64,000 nucleotides of DNA from Bin87 sp965261195 (GCA_965261195.1 OZ253455.1:3410001-3474000); one strand, 5' to 3'. Counted from the stretch's first letter, positions 34,169 to 43,073 are shown. Notes: generated by a model from the sequence alone, not told the origin. Translations and numbers: made by a program.

Positions 34169-34334
34169 AATGTTTCCCTCCGTTCGATGGAAACGCTTCG
34201 ATGATAACGTTTCGGATGTTGGGGTTTTGACAGTTGCGGCGGGCGTGCCCTGGCGTGGGACGAGTTGGGGCATATTCACCGTGCGCGCCCGTGAATTGGT
34301 CGGTGGGTTGAAGGGGTCGGTACGTTGGTGACGT

Positions 34335-35684
34335 TTAGTCCGCCAGCGAGCCCATCGGATCCCAGGGCGGCAGCACGATTGGCTCCAGCTCCAGGGCTTG
34401 CTGCAGGTCCGCAGGGAGATAGTTTCGAGGGGCTGCAATTTCAAACATATACTCGGCAAACCAGGAGTCGTTCATCAGAAAGAACCCCTTGTCGCCAACC
34501 TTGTCGTCCCAACTGTTTTCCACCCGCCAGCGGCGCGGCTTGCCGTCCACCACGTCTACGCCGGTGAACAGCATGGCGTGGGTCATCGCCGTCTGGTGGT
34601 ACTCCAGCCGTTCCGCCTTGTCCATGGAGAACTCGGCGTTATAGACGCTGGCGTAATCGAACAGCTCGGCGTCCCAAAGGCCCTTATCCCGGTGCATTTG
34701 CTTGCCCGTGTCGCAGCCCATCCAGACCGGCTTGCCATCCAGCAGCATCCGCATGGCAATGTCCTTCATCAGTTCAATGTCCACATTCAGGTACTTAATC
34801 TGTTTTCCGTCCACCACGTTGCCCAGGTACTGGACCGTATAGGTGCGGCCCGGCGGGCTGGACTGGCGGGGGTCGTTGACCAGGCAAACGTACTCCTCCA
34901 TGGGGGTGGCGATGTACTTTTCCGCGAACTCCAGGGGAGTCAGGCGAGCGTCCCGATGGAACTCGCCGTCCTTGTCCTTCCATTGCCAGTCGAAGTTAGC
35001 GGGCGGGTTGCCCAGGTGGATGCAGAGGATCTGATAGATGGATTGAAGAGCCTCATCCTTGGCCTGGCGCATTGCATCCAAACCGCCTTCCGCGGTGTAT
35101 AGCCGACGGATATTCCGCGCGCCCTGGCGCACCTGGTAATTGAGGCTGGCGTTCATGCGGGCCGAGTTGCCGGAGCTTTCCGTTTCCGGCATGACGGTCT
35201 TGGGCACGACCCCGTGTTTCCGCATCAGGCTGACGAACATATCCCACTGGCCGCCGTCGCCGAGGGGTTGATGCAGCAACCAGGCCACCACCCGGTCGTC
35301 AACCGGGCGGTCGGCGGTTTCAATAACCGCTTCCAGGATGTAGTTGGCCCGCTCAATCTTGTCCCAGAACATTACATAGCTCTGGCTAAATTCGAACTCC
35401 TTGACGTTGAGCAGGTCTTTGGATTCCGCCCGAAACAGGTTGAGGCCGGCGAACATCCAGCAACGGCCGGAACGGGCCTGGTTGGTGACGCCCCAGTCGT
35501 CCAGTACCGTGGAAAAGGAGTGGGTAGCCGCCGCTATGATGTTTCGGTTCAGGGCCACGTCGTTTACGTCGTGCTGGGTGACCACGTTCTGCATCAGTTG
35601 GTGGGCCGGCTGTGATTCAAAGGCTTCCCGAAAACCGGTCAGGGTTGTGGAATCCAGGGTGCCCGGATTGGTCGGTGTGGTCAT
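34335..35684 (-). CDS. pepC: C1-family aminopeptidase (PepC / bleomycin hydrolase-like)
   Basis: 449-residue cytoplasmic papain-like peptidase, normally a hexameric aminopeptidase. The catalytic cysteine is C75 in RSGRCWMFAGLN, the histidine is H369 in TAMTHAMLFTGV and the asparagine is N390 in WRVENSWDD, all in classical bleomycin-hydrolase context. The length fits PepC (about 440-450). The ATG at 35684 is preferred because AAGGAG lies upstream; the earlier in-frame start adds 18 basic residues. Its presence among small-acid catabolic genes is unexpected; it probably joined the transcription unit by chance or serves peptide scavenging. Confidence 0.92.
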   Translation of the reverse strand: MTTPTNPGTLDSTTLTGFREAFESQPAHQLMQNVVTQHDVNDVALNRNIIAAATHSFSTVLDDWGVTNQARSGRCWMFAGLNLFRAESKDLLNVKEFEFSQSYVMFWDKIERANYILEAVIETADRPVDDRVVAWLLHQPLGDGGQWDMFVSLMRKHGVVPKTVMPETESSGNSARMNASLNYQVRQGARNIRRLYTAEGGLDAMRQAKDEALQSIYQILCIHLGNPPANFDWQWKDKDGEFHRDARLTPLEFAEKYIATPMEEYVCLVNDPRQSSPPGRTYTVQYLGNVVDGKQIKYLNVDIELMKDIAMRMLLDGKPVWMGCDTGKQMHRDKGLWDAELFDYASVYNAEFSMDKAERLEYHQTAMTHAMLFTGVDVVDGKPRRWRVENSWDDKVGDKGFFLMNDSWFAEYMFEIAAPRNYLPADLQQALELEPIVLPPWDPMGSLAD

Positions 35685-35780
35685 ATTCTTTGGTCTCCTT
35701 TTGCGAAAGGTTGGAGCCGATTGGGTCTTCGTCGGCATTGGCGTTCCTGCGGCGTGAATCTAACCGGGCCGGTAGCTCGC

Positions 35781-36548
35781 TCACCGGGCGTCGTTGACCC
35801 GTTTCAGGAAGTCTTCGGCGCCGAGGCGCAGCAGGCCCCAGCCGGAAACAGTTACGAAGTTGGCTCCCAGGTTGATGAACTCGGCGACTCCGGCAGCATC
35901 AGCCGGGTTGTTGCCGCCCACTCCGACCGACTTGCCGCCAGCGCGAACCCGGGGGATTACCTCGCTCATCACGCGGCGCACTTCGGCCGCTCCGGGATTC
36001 CCCATGCTCTGGCCGAGGTCGGATGCCGCCACGTGGAGCACGTCGGCGCCCGATACCTGGAGAATGTCGTCCAGGTTGCCGACCGCCTCGATGTCTTCGA
36101 CCATGGGAATCACCAGCACCTGCGAGTTTACCCAGGCCGTGGCCTCGTCGCGGGAGACGCCGATGCCGTAGTCCTGGGCGCGTCCGCCCCCCATGCCCCG
36201 ATAACCGTCGGGATGGTAACGGGAGGCACGGGCGATGGCCGCGGCCTGCTCTCCCGTGTTGACGTGAGGCACGATTATCCCCTGGAGGCCCCGGTCAAGG
36301 TACCGGAGTATGGTTGGCTCAGAGTGGTCGGGAATGCGGGCAATGGGTGTAATGCCGAAGGATTCGGCGGCGCGCACCATGTGCTCCACCTGATCAAGGC
36401 CGGCCGGCCCGTGTTCGCAGTCGATCATCACGAAGTCGTAGCCGAGGGCTCCAAAAATCTCCACCATGTCGGGAGCGTAGCGGGTGATGATGGCCCCGAA
36501 AACTACCTCGCCTTCGTTGAGTTTAGCCTTGGTGGTGTTGGTACGCAT
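35781..36548 (-). CDS. HpcH/HpaI aldolase family protein
   Basis: 255-residue class II pyruvate aldolase family protein (HpcH/HpaI, also citrate-lyase beta-like TIM barrel). The N-terminal FGAIITRYAPDMVEIFGALGYDFVMIDCEHGP holds the metal/pyruvate-site segment, followed by RIPDHSEPTILRYLDRGLQGIIVPHVNT and VIPMVEDIEAVGNLDDIL, whose Glu is a metal ligand. Family members split 4-hydroxy-2-oxo acids to pyruvate and an aldehyde. It lies between the TPP enzyme and pepC genes, same strand. Confidence 0.9.
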   Translation of the reverse strand: MRTNTTKAKLNEGEVVFGAIITRYAPDMVEIFGALGYDFVMIDCEHGPAGLDQVEHMVRAAESFGITPIARIPDHSEPTILRYLDRGLQGIIVPHVNTGEQAAAIARASRYHPDGYRGMGGGRAQDYGIGVSRDEATAWVNSQVLVIPMVEDIEAVGNLDDILQVSGADVLHVAASDLGQSMGNPGAAEVRRVMSEVIPRVRAGGKSVGVGGNNPADAAGVAEFINLGANFVTVSGWGLLRLGAEDFLKRVNDAR

Positions 36549-36622
36549 GAAAATATTCTCCTTGTATACATGAACGAGATTGCCGCGCTACGCTCGCAAT
36601 GACAAATCGGCGGGATGCACGG

Positions 36623-38293
36623 TTACAACGAACCGTCAATCACGATATCCAGCAGGGCCGGCTGGCCGGAGGCCACCGCCCGTTCCACCGCAGGCTTGAT
36701 GGCGGCCGGGTCGGTGATGCGTTCGCCGTGGACGCCCATGCTGTTGGCGATGGCTGCCATGTCGAAGGGCGTGGCGAATTCGGAATAGAGGAGTCGGCCT
36801 CCCGAAGTTTCGGGCAACTCCAGCACATCCTGTTGGTAGACGTTGAAGTTGACCTTCAGCACCCGGTACATACCGTTGTTGCAGATGACGAAGACGCAGG
36901 GGATGTTGTCGTTGGCCGCGGTCCAGAGTCCCTGGACGGTCATCATGGCGCTGCCGTCGCCGATGACGCCGAACACCGGGCGGTCCGGATAGGCGCACTG
37001 GGCGCCCATGGTCGCTCCGATGCCGCCGCCGATGGCCTGGCCCCGGACGCCGCGCAGGTCCCCCAAACGGTTGGCCTGGAAGTAGTGGCGCATGGCGCCG
37101 CGGTTGCTGATCGAGTCGTCCACGACCACGGCGTTATCGGGGACGGCAGCGGCCAGTTCGAACATCATACGCGCTGGCGACATGGGCTTGCTGTCCCACT
37201 TATCTGCGACGGACTTTTCAAAGGACTCCCAATTGCTCTGCCCTTCGGCCACCACCGCCTGTTTCCGCTCCGCGATTTCTGATAGATCCCCCGGCGACAA
37301 CCGTTCCGTGAGGGCTGCGGTCAGGTCGGACAGCGCCTTCCCGCAATGGCCCACGATGCCGACGTCGGTGGGTTCGGAGCGGCCGATGCGTCCTGGGCTG
37401 GGATCGATATGCACCAGCCTGGCATCCGGGGGAAGAATTACGTCGCCCCAGTAGAAGAGCTCTTCAAACGGGTCCGTGCCCACCGCCAGCACCAGATCAA
37501 CCCGTTGCAGGATGGCGCGTTGGTCGCTCACGCGCAGCGAGAGGCTGCCGAGAAACTGGTCGTGGGTGGTTGGGAAGGCCACTTCCGCGCCCCGCGACTG
37601 GTACACCGGCAAGCCCATCAGCTCGGCCAGTTGCACCGCCTGATCCAGTGCGTGGTCTTCGGCCAGCCGGTCGCCCACCAGCAAGATGGGCCGGCTGGCG
37701 TCCAGCAGCAGAGACGCGGCCTCGGCGATGCCCGCTGCGCTGGGACTCGGGGCGTCATACACGGGGCGGGAGGGCACGATGTTCATTTCCGCCATCCCTT
37801 CCAGGGCATTGGAAGTGAACCCAACATAAACCGGGCCTTTGGGGTGGCTGTTGGCTTCGTTGAAGGCCCGGCGCATCGCGCTGGGTATCTGATCCGGAAG
37901 GGTCAGTTCCACCGCCCACTTGGTTACGGGCCGGACCAGCTGGGCCAGGTCGGTAATGGACTCGTTCACCTTGCGGGCATCATAATTGGCGGAGGTCACC
38001 ACCATGGGGGTGCCGGTATTGAGCGCGTCCAGCATGAGGGCAATGCCGTTGGCCAGCCCGCTATCCACGTGCAGGCTGACGAAAGAAGCCCGCCCGGTCG
38101 CCCGCGCATAGGCCTCGCCCATCCCGACGGCAACACTCTCCTGGAGGGCCAAGATGTAGCGGAATTCCGGGTAATCACCCAGCAGGTCGATGATGGGACC
38201 CTCGCTGGTGCCGGGGTTGCCAAAGATGTACTCAACACCCTCGGCTTTGAGCATTTCCAAAAGCGCCTGCTTGCCGGTCATCAATTGCGACAT
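36623..38293 (-). CDS. thiamine pyrophosphate-dependent enzyme (acetolactate synthase / benzoylformate decarboxylase-like)
   Basis: 556 residues with the three-domain TPP layout. The catalytic Glu is E52 in LQESVAVGMGEAYA. The TPP/Mg motif runs from GDGS (445-448) to about N473 (ICNN). A central domain with FAD/nucleotide-like IDPSPGRIGR lies near 296-305. It resembles biosynthetic-type acetolactate synthase and benzoylformate or oxalyl-CoA decarboxylases; lack of an ilvN neighbour and the catabolic setting favour a 2-oxo-acid decarboxylase or ligase. The ATG at 38293 has GGAG upstream. It is first in a five-gene minus-strand run ending at the broken MBL gene. Confidence 0.9.
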   Translation of the reverse strand: MSQLMTGKQALLEMLKAEGVEYIFGNPGTSEGPIIDLLGDYPEFRYILALQESVAVGMGEAYARATGRASFVSLHVDSGLANGIALMLDALNTGTPMVVTSANYDARKVNESITDLAQLVRPVTKWAVELTLPDQIPSAMRRAFNEANSHPKGPVYVGFTSNALEGMAEMNIVPSRPVYDAPSPSAAGIAEAASLLLDASRPILLVGDRLAEDHALDQAVQLAELMGLPVYQSRGAEVAFPTTHDQFLGSLSLRVSDQRAILQRVDLVLAVGTDPFEELFYWGDVILPPDARLVHIDPSPGRIGRSEPTDVGIVGHCGKALSDLTAALTERLSPGDLSEIAERKQAVVAEGQSNWESFEKSVADKWDSKPMSPARMMFELAAAVPDNAVVVDDSISNRGAMRHYFQANRLGDLRGVRGQAIGGGIGATMGAQCAYPDRPVFGVIGDGSAMMTVQGLWTAANDNIPCVFVICNNGMYRVLKVNFNVYQQDVLELPETSGGRLLYSEFATPFDMAAIANSMGVHGERITDPAAIKPAVERAVASGQPALLDIVIDGSL

Positions 38294-38404
38294 CGCCTCT
38301 CCAATGGTGGACTGCCCCAAAAATAACGCCGGGCAGTACAGTTTGCCCCGCAATTCTACAACAAACTGTCAGCCAGGACTTGCAACGGCGGCGGTTCCTC
38401 ATAC

Positions 38405-38515
38405 GTACTCACTTTAATCTGTCATTGCGAGGAGCATAGCGACGTGGCAATCTCGATGAGGTTGCACCCCGTCGGCGAACCGCCGTTGCTACGGCGAGGG
38501 GATTGCCACGCTACG
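38405..38515. repeat. TCATTGCGAGGAG / GCAATCTCG repeat next to the IS5-type element
   Basis: CTGTCATTGCGAGGAGCATA (38417-38436), then GACGTGGCAATCTCGATGAG, and the inverse GATTGCCACGCTACGC (38501-38516). The same units occur in the gap at 29572-29874 and as GAGATTGCCGCGCTACGCTC at about 36578. The IS5-type element has inserted at the edge of this repeat. Confidence 0.6.
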
Positions 38516-39328
38516 CTAGGTTCTGTTGACATTTCACCGTAGCCAGATGAGAGCGGCGGTGAAGTGCAGGAAGCCCAGGTATCTGGTGTCCAGCTTCTCA
38601 AACCGGGAGAAGATCCGGCGATAGTGCTTGATCTTGTTGATGAAGCATTCCACCAGATGACGCTCCCGGTACAGATGCCGGTCATAGTCGGCGGGTGCCT
38701 TGCGGTTCGAGCGGGGCGGAATGACCGGCATCATACCCAGTTCCAGGATGTGCTGGCGAAACTCCTGGGCATCGTACCCTTTGTCGGCCAGTACGTGCTC
38801 GCCAGCATAACCGGCGATCAACTCCTCCGCCTGGGTGATGTCGTGCTGTTGTCCTCCGGTCAGTATGAATCGCAAGGGGTTGCCCAAGCCGTCTACGCTC
38901 ACGTGAATCTTGGTGCTGAACCCGCCGCGGCTCCGGCCCAGGGCCTGGGCCGCCTGGCCACCCTTTTTGGGGGAGCTCCCGCCGCGCAAGGGTGCGCCCG
39001 GACCACCGTGCTGTCGATGATCAGGTATTCCAGATCCGCGTCGTCGCAGCAATGTTGATGCATTTGGGCCCAGACGCCTTGGTCAGTCCAACGGGCGAAT
39101 CGTTTGTAGACGCTGTTCCAGTTCCCGTATTCGGCTGGCAGCAGTCGCCATTGGGCCCCAGAGCGGTTAATCCATAAGACGGCCTCGACAAAACGCCGGC
39201 AATCCGCTTCCTGGCCAACGTACACGCCAGTGCAACCACGCAAGAAATCGAGCATCCTGGCCCACTGTTCTGGTGATAATCTGATGTTTGACATACAGCC
39301 ATTATAATGAAATGTCAACAGAACCTAG
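38516..39328 (-). mobile_element. IS5-family (IS427-like) insertion sequence
   Basis: CTAGGTTCTGTTGACATTTC at the left (38516-38535) and its perfect inverse at 39309-39328 bound about 813 bp, including CTAG or TA that may be the target duplication. It carries two overlapping transposase frames joined by a slippery sequence, the organisation known for the IS427 group of IS5. Confidence 0.85.
38534..39318 (-). CDS. IS5/IS427-type transposase (two frames, -1 frameshift)
   Basis: DDE transposase in two frames. The first (39318 to 38899) has SPEQWARMLDFL, FVEAVLWINRSGAQWRLLP and the first catalytic Asp in LIIDSTVVRAH. The second (to 38534) has GRSRGGFSTKIHVSVDG, the DDE Asp in LADKGYDAQEF and the final Glu region in ERHLVECFINKIKHYRRI. 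The frames overlap at C-CCA-AAA (38971-38965), a canonical slippery heptamer in the first frame, and the second frame lies at -1. Programmed -1 frameshifting therefore probably gives the fused enzyme. The start may be the inner ATG at 39294. Confidence 0.82.
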
Positions 39329-39400
39329 TAATGACAAGTGGTAATGAACACGAACGACGCCTGACACACCTCCCATTGTTGCGGTGAATCAGCGAGGCGA

Positions 39401-40369
39401 TTACGGGGTCAGCAGAATCTTGCCGGTAGTCTCTCGCCCTTCCAGCCGGCGGTGCGCTTCGGCGGCGTCAGACAGTGGGAGGTTCACGGTAACATTCAGT
39501 TTGATTTCGCCGGACTGCACCCACGCCAGACATTCTTCAGCCCGGCGCAGGAGCTCGGGTCGAGTGGCCGTGTAGTCGCCCAACGATGGCCGCGTGAGAT
39601 ACAGCGAGCCGTTCCGCAGCGCCCCTGAATCGACCAACCCGACTGGGCCGCTGGCCTGCCCGTAGAGGCACATACAGCCCCGTCGGTCCAGAACGCGCAG
39701 GCCCTTTTCAAACGTGGTTTGTCCCACCGCGTCGAAGATAATCTTGACCCCTTTGCCGTCGGTTAGCCGGCGAACCTCAGCTTCAAAGTCTTGCTGAGTG
39801 TAGAGAATGACGTCATCAGCGCCCGCGCCGCGCGCCATTTCAGCTTTCTCGCCAGTGGAAACGGTGGTGTAGACGTGTACACCCAGGCGTTTGAGCATCT
39901 GGATGACCAGCAGACCCATGCCGCCCGCACCGGCGTGCACCAGCGCCCGGTCGCCCGAATGCAGCGGCATGATGTCGTGCACCAGGAAATGGGCGGTCAT
40001 GGCCTGTAGGAGGGTGGCCGCGCCGGTGGGGAAATCCATATTGTCGGGAATCTTCACCAGCAGCCAGGATGGGACGGCCTGTTGTTCGGCATACGAGCCA
40101 GTGTGCATGGCGTAGGCCACGCGATCACCCACGGCGACTTCGGTTACCCCGGGGCCGACGGCCGCCACTACGCCAGATGCTTCTCGGCCGGGCGTCCAGG
40201 GGAAAGCGGCCGGCGGGTTGGTTCCTTTGCGGCTGGACACGTCGGTGTAGTTGACGCCAATGTTGCGGATGTCAACGATGGCCTGGCCGGCCGCCGGCGT
40301 GGGTTCGGGCATATCTTCGTATTTGAGGACGTCGGGGCTGCCGACTTCGTAAGCTCGGATGCCTTTCAT
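39401..40369 (-). CDS. quinone oxidoreductase / zinc-independent MDR family protein
   Basis: 322-residue medium-chain reductase of the quinone oxidoreductase type. The N-terminal GroES-like domain starts MKGIRAYEVGSPDVLKYED and includes GREASGVVAAVGPGV. The NADPH-binding Rossmann part has VHAGAGGMGLLVIQMLKRLG. The zinc-ligand cysteines of alcohol dehydrogenases are absent, as in QOR/crystallin. It is 74 bp downstream of the PrpD-like gene on the same strand. It may reduce enones or quinones formed in the catabolic cluster. Confidence 0.9.
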   Translation of the reverse strand: MKGIRAYEVGSPDVLKYEDMPEPTPAAGQAIVDIRNIGVNYTDVSSRKGTNPPAAFPWTPGREASGVVAAVGPGVTEVAVGDRVAYAMHTGSYAEQQAVPSWLLVKIPDNMDFPTGAATLLQAMTAHFLVHDIMPLHSGDRALVHAGAGGMGLLVIQMLKRLGVHVYTTVSTGEKAEMARGAGADDVILYTQQDFEAEVRRLTDGKGVKIIFDAVGQTTFEKGLRVLDRRGCMCLYGQASGPVGLVDSGALRNGSLYLTRPSLGDYTATRPELLRRAEECLAWVQSGEIKLNVTVNLPLSDAAEAHRRLEGRETTGKILLTP

Positions 40370-40443
40370 GGATTTGCCTCCGCGTTGTATTTTTTACCTT
40401 TACCATTGATGGACAGGATGGACAGGATTTTGATTGATTAGGG

Positions 40444-41775
40444 TTAGCCGCCGAGGACGGATGCCATTCCGGTGACATTGGCGATGGTCTCGATGTTGCG
40501 GAAGCTGCTGATGGCTTCTTCGATATGGTCGGCCGGCAGAATGTAGCGAGTGCAATACAGGAATTTGGCTTCCAGTTCGTCGTCATCCAGCGGCATGGCG
40601 GGCGTACCGCGGGCGTGGTCGACCCGGTGGCGCAAGGTTGTGCCGTCGTTCAGCGTTACGCGTACTTCCGCCGGGTGTAGAGACAACGGCGACGAGGGGA
40701 GCGAGGCCTCTACCGACACCTTTTCCATCATCGCCCGCACGCCCTCATCCTGGATCGCCGGGTCTGAAAAGAAGTTGATCAGGGGTTGACCGTGGCACAG
40801 GGTCGCCGCGGCGATAAAACCCAAACAACTCCGCGCCTGCCACGCATCGGTCGGCAGCACATACGGCAATTTGGAAAGCGTGTCGGCGGTTACCCCGACG
40901 TGCAGGTTTTTGACCTGGTCGGGTTGGATGCGGTGGAGCTGCGCCACTCCGATGGTCGCGTCGATGACGCCATGACTGGCGGGATTGCACGGATACAAAC
41001 GGAGCGCGACCCCCGGGTCGGTGAGTCGCCATCGCTCGCCCAACCCGGCCACGGCGTGTTGATCGAACTCTGGGGACGTTGACACTTGAACCGATGCGGA
41101 TTCGCCGGCCGATTCGCCAATTCCCGCGTTTGCCATTAACGCCGCCATCGTGCCATTCATCGCGGCGCGCCCTCCGGTGGACAAGGCGGTAGTCCCGGCT
41201 GCGGAAGCGGAATAGGCAACCTGCCCATCCGCAATGCCAGCGGCGATGCCGATGGCCTTCGCCACGCCGTCTACGTCCATTCCCAACAGAGCGGCGGCAG
41301 CGGCGGCAGCGGCGATTGGGCCGGCCGAGTTTGAGGTTGCGGATAGTCGGATGGCAATCTCGCAACCGGCGACAAAGGCTGATAATACTTTTGATCCGGG
41401 GATGCCGTACATCTCCCCCAGCGCCATCACCGTTGGGAACACGGCGGCAGTTGCGTTGTAGCCGGTGTTCGTCGCGTGGTCGTCGTAGTCGAGCATCCGC
41501 ACCAGCGAGCCGTTGACCAGCGCGGCGTAGACGGGGGACGTTCGCATTCCCATCCCGATGATGGTGCAGCGTCCGTTGCCCCCCATCTCGCGGACGAAAC
41601 GGGTCAGGGCGACGCCATCGGGGTGGGCTGCGCCGGCCAGCGCGGCGGCGGCGGCATTCAGCATCATGTCCCGACACTGTCCGGTTACTGCCGAGGGCAG
41701 TTGGTCGGGGTGGCTGGTGAGGTTGGCGGCAAAGTCGGCCAGGGGCCGGAAGATGTTGGCGGGTAGGTTAGGCAT
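40444..41775 (-). CDS. MmgE/PrpD family protein
   Basis: 443-residue member of the 2-methylcitrate dehydratase / iminodisuccinate epimerase-like family. Recognisable parts are ALVNGSLVRMLDYDDHATNTG, GCEIAIRLS and the C-terminal VRVTLNDGTTLRHRVDHARGTP. True PrpD acts in the methylcitrate cycle; here prpB/prpC are absent nearby (the PEP-mutase-like gene at 47213 is a separate unit), so its substrate may be another tricarboxylate or citraconate-like acid. The ATG at 41775 has GGAGAGAG upstream. It is divergent from hicA, with starts 33 bp apart. Confidence 0.9.
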   Translation of the reverse strand: MPNLPANIFRPLADFAANLTSHPDQLPSAVTGQCRDMMLNAAAAALAGAAHPDGVALTRFVREMGGNGRCTIIGMGMRTSPVYAALVNGSLVRMLDYDDHATNTGYNATAAVFPTVMALGEMYGIPGSKVLSAFVAGCEIAIRLSATSNSAGPIAAAAAAAALLGMDVDGVAKAIGIAAGIADGQVAYSASAAGTTALSTGGRAAMNGTMAALMANAGIGESAGESASVQVSTSPEFDQHAVAGLGERWRLTDPGVALRLYPCNPASHGVIDATIGVAQLHRIQPDQVKNLHVGVTADTLSKLPYVLPTDAWQARSCLGFIAAATLCHGQPLINFFSDPAIQDEGVRAMMEKVSVEASLPSSPLSLHPAEVRVTLNDGTTLRHRVDHARGTPAMPLDDDELEAKFLYCTRYILPADHIEEAISSFRNIETIANVTGMASVLGG

Positions 41776-41807
41776 TGCGTACTCTCTCCGATGGTATGAT
41801 ACCAGCA

Positions 41808-41999
41808 ATGGACAGCAGGACGGTTATGCGGCGATTGGAAGCCGAAGGCTGGTACGTGCACCGGATTGTTGGGTCCCACCATCAGATGAAACACCCCGAC
41901 AAACCCGGCACGACTACGGTCACTCATCCGCGGAAGGACATCCCGATAGGGACTCTGAGAAACATCGAAAAGCAGTCCGGCTTAAGGTTGCGACGGTGA
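41808..41999 (+). CDS. hicA: HicA-like mRNA interferase toxin
   Basis: 63-residue double-stranded RNA-binding-like toxin that cuts mRNA. The pattern MDSRTVMRRLEAEGWYVHRIVGSHHQMKHP followed by GTTTVTHPRKDIPIGTLRNI is a clear HicA, with the catalytic histidine in GSHHQ. The ATG at 41808 matches the family start; 41796 is an alternative. The stop overlaps a GTG start of the hicB frame by 4 bp. Together with the downstream HicB it forms a type II toxin-antitoxin pair. Confidence 0.88.
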   Translation: MDSRTVMRRLEAEGWYVHRIVGSHHQMKHPDKPGTTTVTHPRKDIPIGTLRNIEKQSGLRLRR

Positions 42000-42010
42000 A
42001 AGAGGTAGCG

Positions 42011-42808
42011 ATGGAACGAACTTACACAGCCCTAGTGCACAAAGACCCGGACAGCGATTTTGGCGTGAGCTTTCCCGACCTGCCGGGCTGCATTACTGCC
42101 GGCAGTACGCTTGCAGAAGCTTGTGAAATGGCGCGAGAGGCGCTGATGCTGCACTTGGAAGGAATGGCTGCTGATGGGGAGTACATCCCGCCGCCATGCT
42201 CTGCCGATGCGGCTTTGGCTCACGAGGACGCTTTTGATGCTATTGCGCTGATTGTTGTGGAGGCGCTACCGGAGCGTACTGAGGAGGCGGCGAGGGCGGC
42301 GTTTGAGGCGTTTCTGGCTTCGGACGAGTACCGGGAGATCTACGGTCATCCGCTTACCGAGGATGACTTGCCCTATTATGAAGAGCCGCTGGTATCCGAG
42401 ACGGTCAAGGCCGGCATCGGACTGCGGCCGATAATGGTGGGTGATACGGAACGGACTTACGCCGCCCTGGTGCGCCAGGACGCTGACGGCGATTTTGGCG
42501 TCAGCGTCCCCGACCTGCCCGGCTGCGTCACTGCCGGCAGGACTCTTGAAAAGGCTTGCAAAATGGTGCGGGAGGCGTTGGCGCTGCATTTGGACGGTAT
42601 GCTTGCCAATGGGGAGCGTATCCCCAAGCCCAGTTCTGCCGACGCCGTGCTATCGCACCCGGATGCGGCGGACGTTATTGCGCTGATAGTGGTGGAAGCC
42701 TTGCCGGAGCGCACGGAAGAAGAGGCGCGGGCGGCTTTTGAAGCGTTCAAGGCGTCGCCGGAGTATGCGGAGTTGTATGGAGAAGACTCAGTTTCTGTAA
42801 GCGCCTGA
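42011..42808 (+). CDS. hicB: HicB-like antitoxin with two tandem HicB domains
   Basis: 265 residues made of two nearly repeated HicB domains. The first (residues 1-115) begins ERTYTALVHKDPDSDFGVSF and the second (about 148-265) begins ERTYAALVRQDADGDFGVSV. Each runs through PDLPGC-TAG, an ACxM-REAL helix, IALIVVEALPERTEE and EY-E-YG. Usual HicB antitoxins have one such domain plus a small DNA-binding tail; no ribbon-helix-helix or HTH tail is visible here. The ATG at 42011 with AGAGGT upstream is used, though GTG at 41996 would overlap hicA. The halves are about 70 per cent identical by eye, indicating fairly recent internal duplication. Confidence 0.82.
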   Translation: MERTYTALVHKDPDSDFGVSFPDLPGCITAGSTLAEACEMAREALMLHLEGMAADGEYIPPPCSADAALAHEDAFDAIALIVVEALPERTEEAARAAFEAFLASDEYREIYGHPLTEDDLPYYEEPLVSETVKAGIGLRPIMVGDTERTYAALVRQDADGDFGVSVPDLPGCVTAGRTLEKACKMVREALALHLDGMLANGERIPKPSSADAVLSHPDAADVIALIVVEALPERTEEEARAAFEAFKASPEYAELYGEDSVSVSA

Positions 42809-42829
42809 GCCTGGTGAGGAGGCGTCGGT

Positions 42830-42979
42830 ATGGCGACTTTCTCCATTTTCTTTACTGGCGTATCGGCTCTAATTTGTGTCGCACGAAATCGAACTGCGAG
42901 TTGGGTTTTTACTGCGCTATCTATGGTTTTTCTGTTGGGGACGGTGATTGCGACTGCAACCTCATTCCACGGGATTTAG
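42830..42979 (+). CDS. 49-residue two-helix membrane protein
   Basis: Small open frame immediately after the hicB gene, with GAGGAGG 7 nt before the ATG, which supports translation. The product has a hydrophobic helix (about residues 3-18), a basic turn RNRTASW and a second hydrophobic helix (about 25-45). No family was recognised. The codon pattern and strong ribosome-binding site argue for a real gene; coupling to the HicAB pair or to the downstream oxidase is unknown. Confidence 0.6.
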   Translation: MATFSIFFTGVSALICVARNRTASWVFTALSMVFLLGTVIATATSFHGI

Positions 42980-43073
42980 TTGGCAGGTATAGACTGCGTT
43001 GCGCGGGCTGACCCTGGTACGAACGGTTATACTTGATGCCATCGACCCGGCTCGATAATGCGGAGGCGCGAAA

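Noticed and set aside
33506..34459. 97-residue N-terminal extension of the EthD-like protein
   Set aside because: The extension has no homology-like pattern; the ATG at 34168 with GGAGGG is the natural start.
36599..38326. Two long plus-strand frames opposite the TPP enzyme
   Set aside because: They are mirror frames of a conserved gene, with no domains of their own.
41558..42010. Long upstream extension of the HicB frame through hicA and prpD
   Set aside because: It overlaps hicA in another frame and the divergent prpD gene; homology begins at ERTYTALV, matching ATG 42011.
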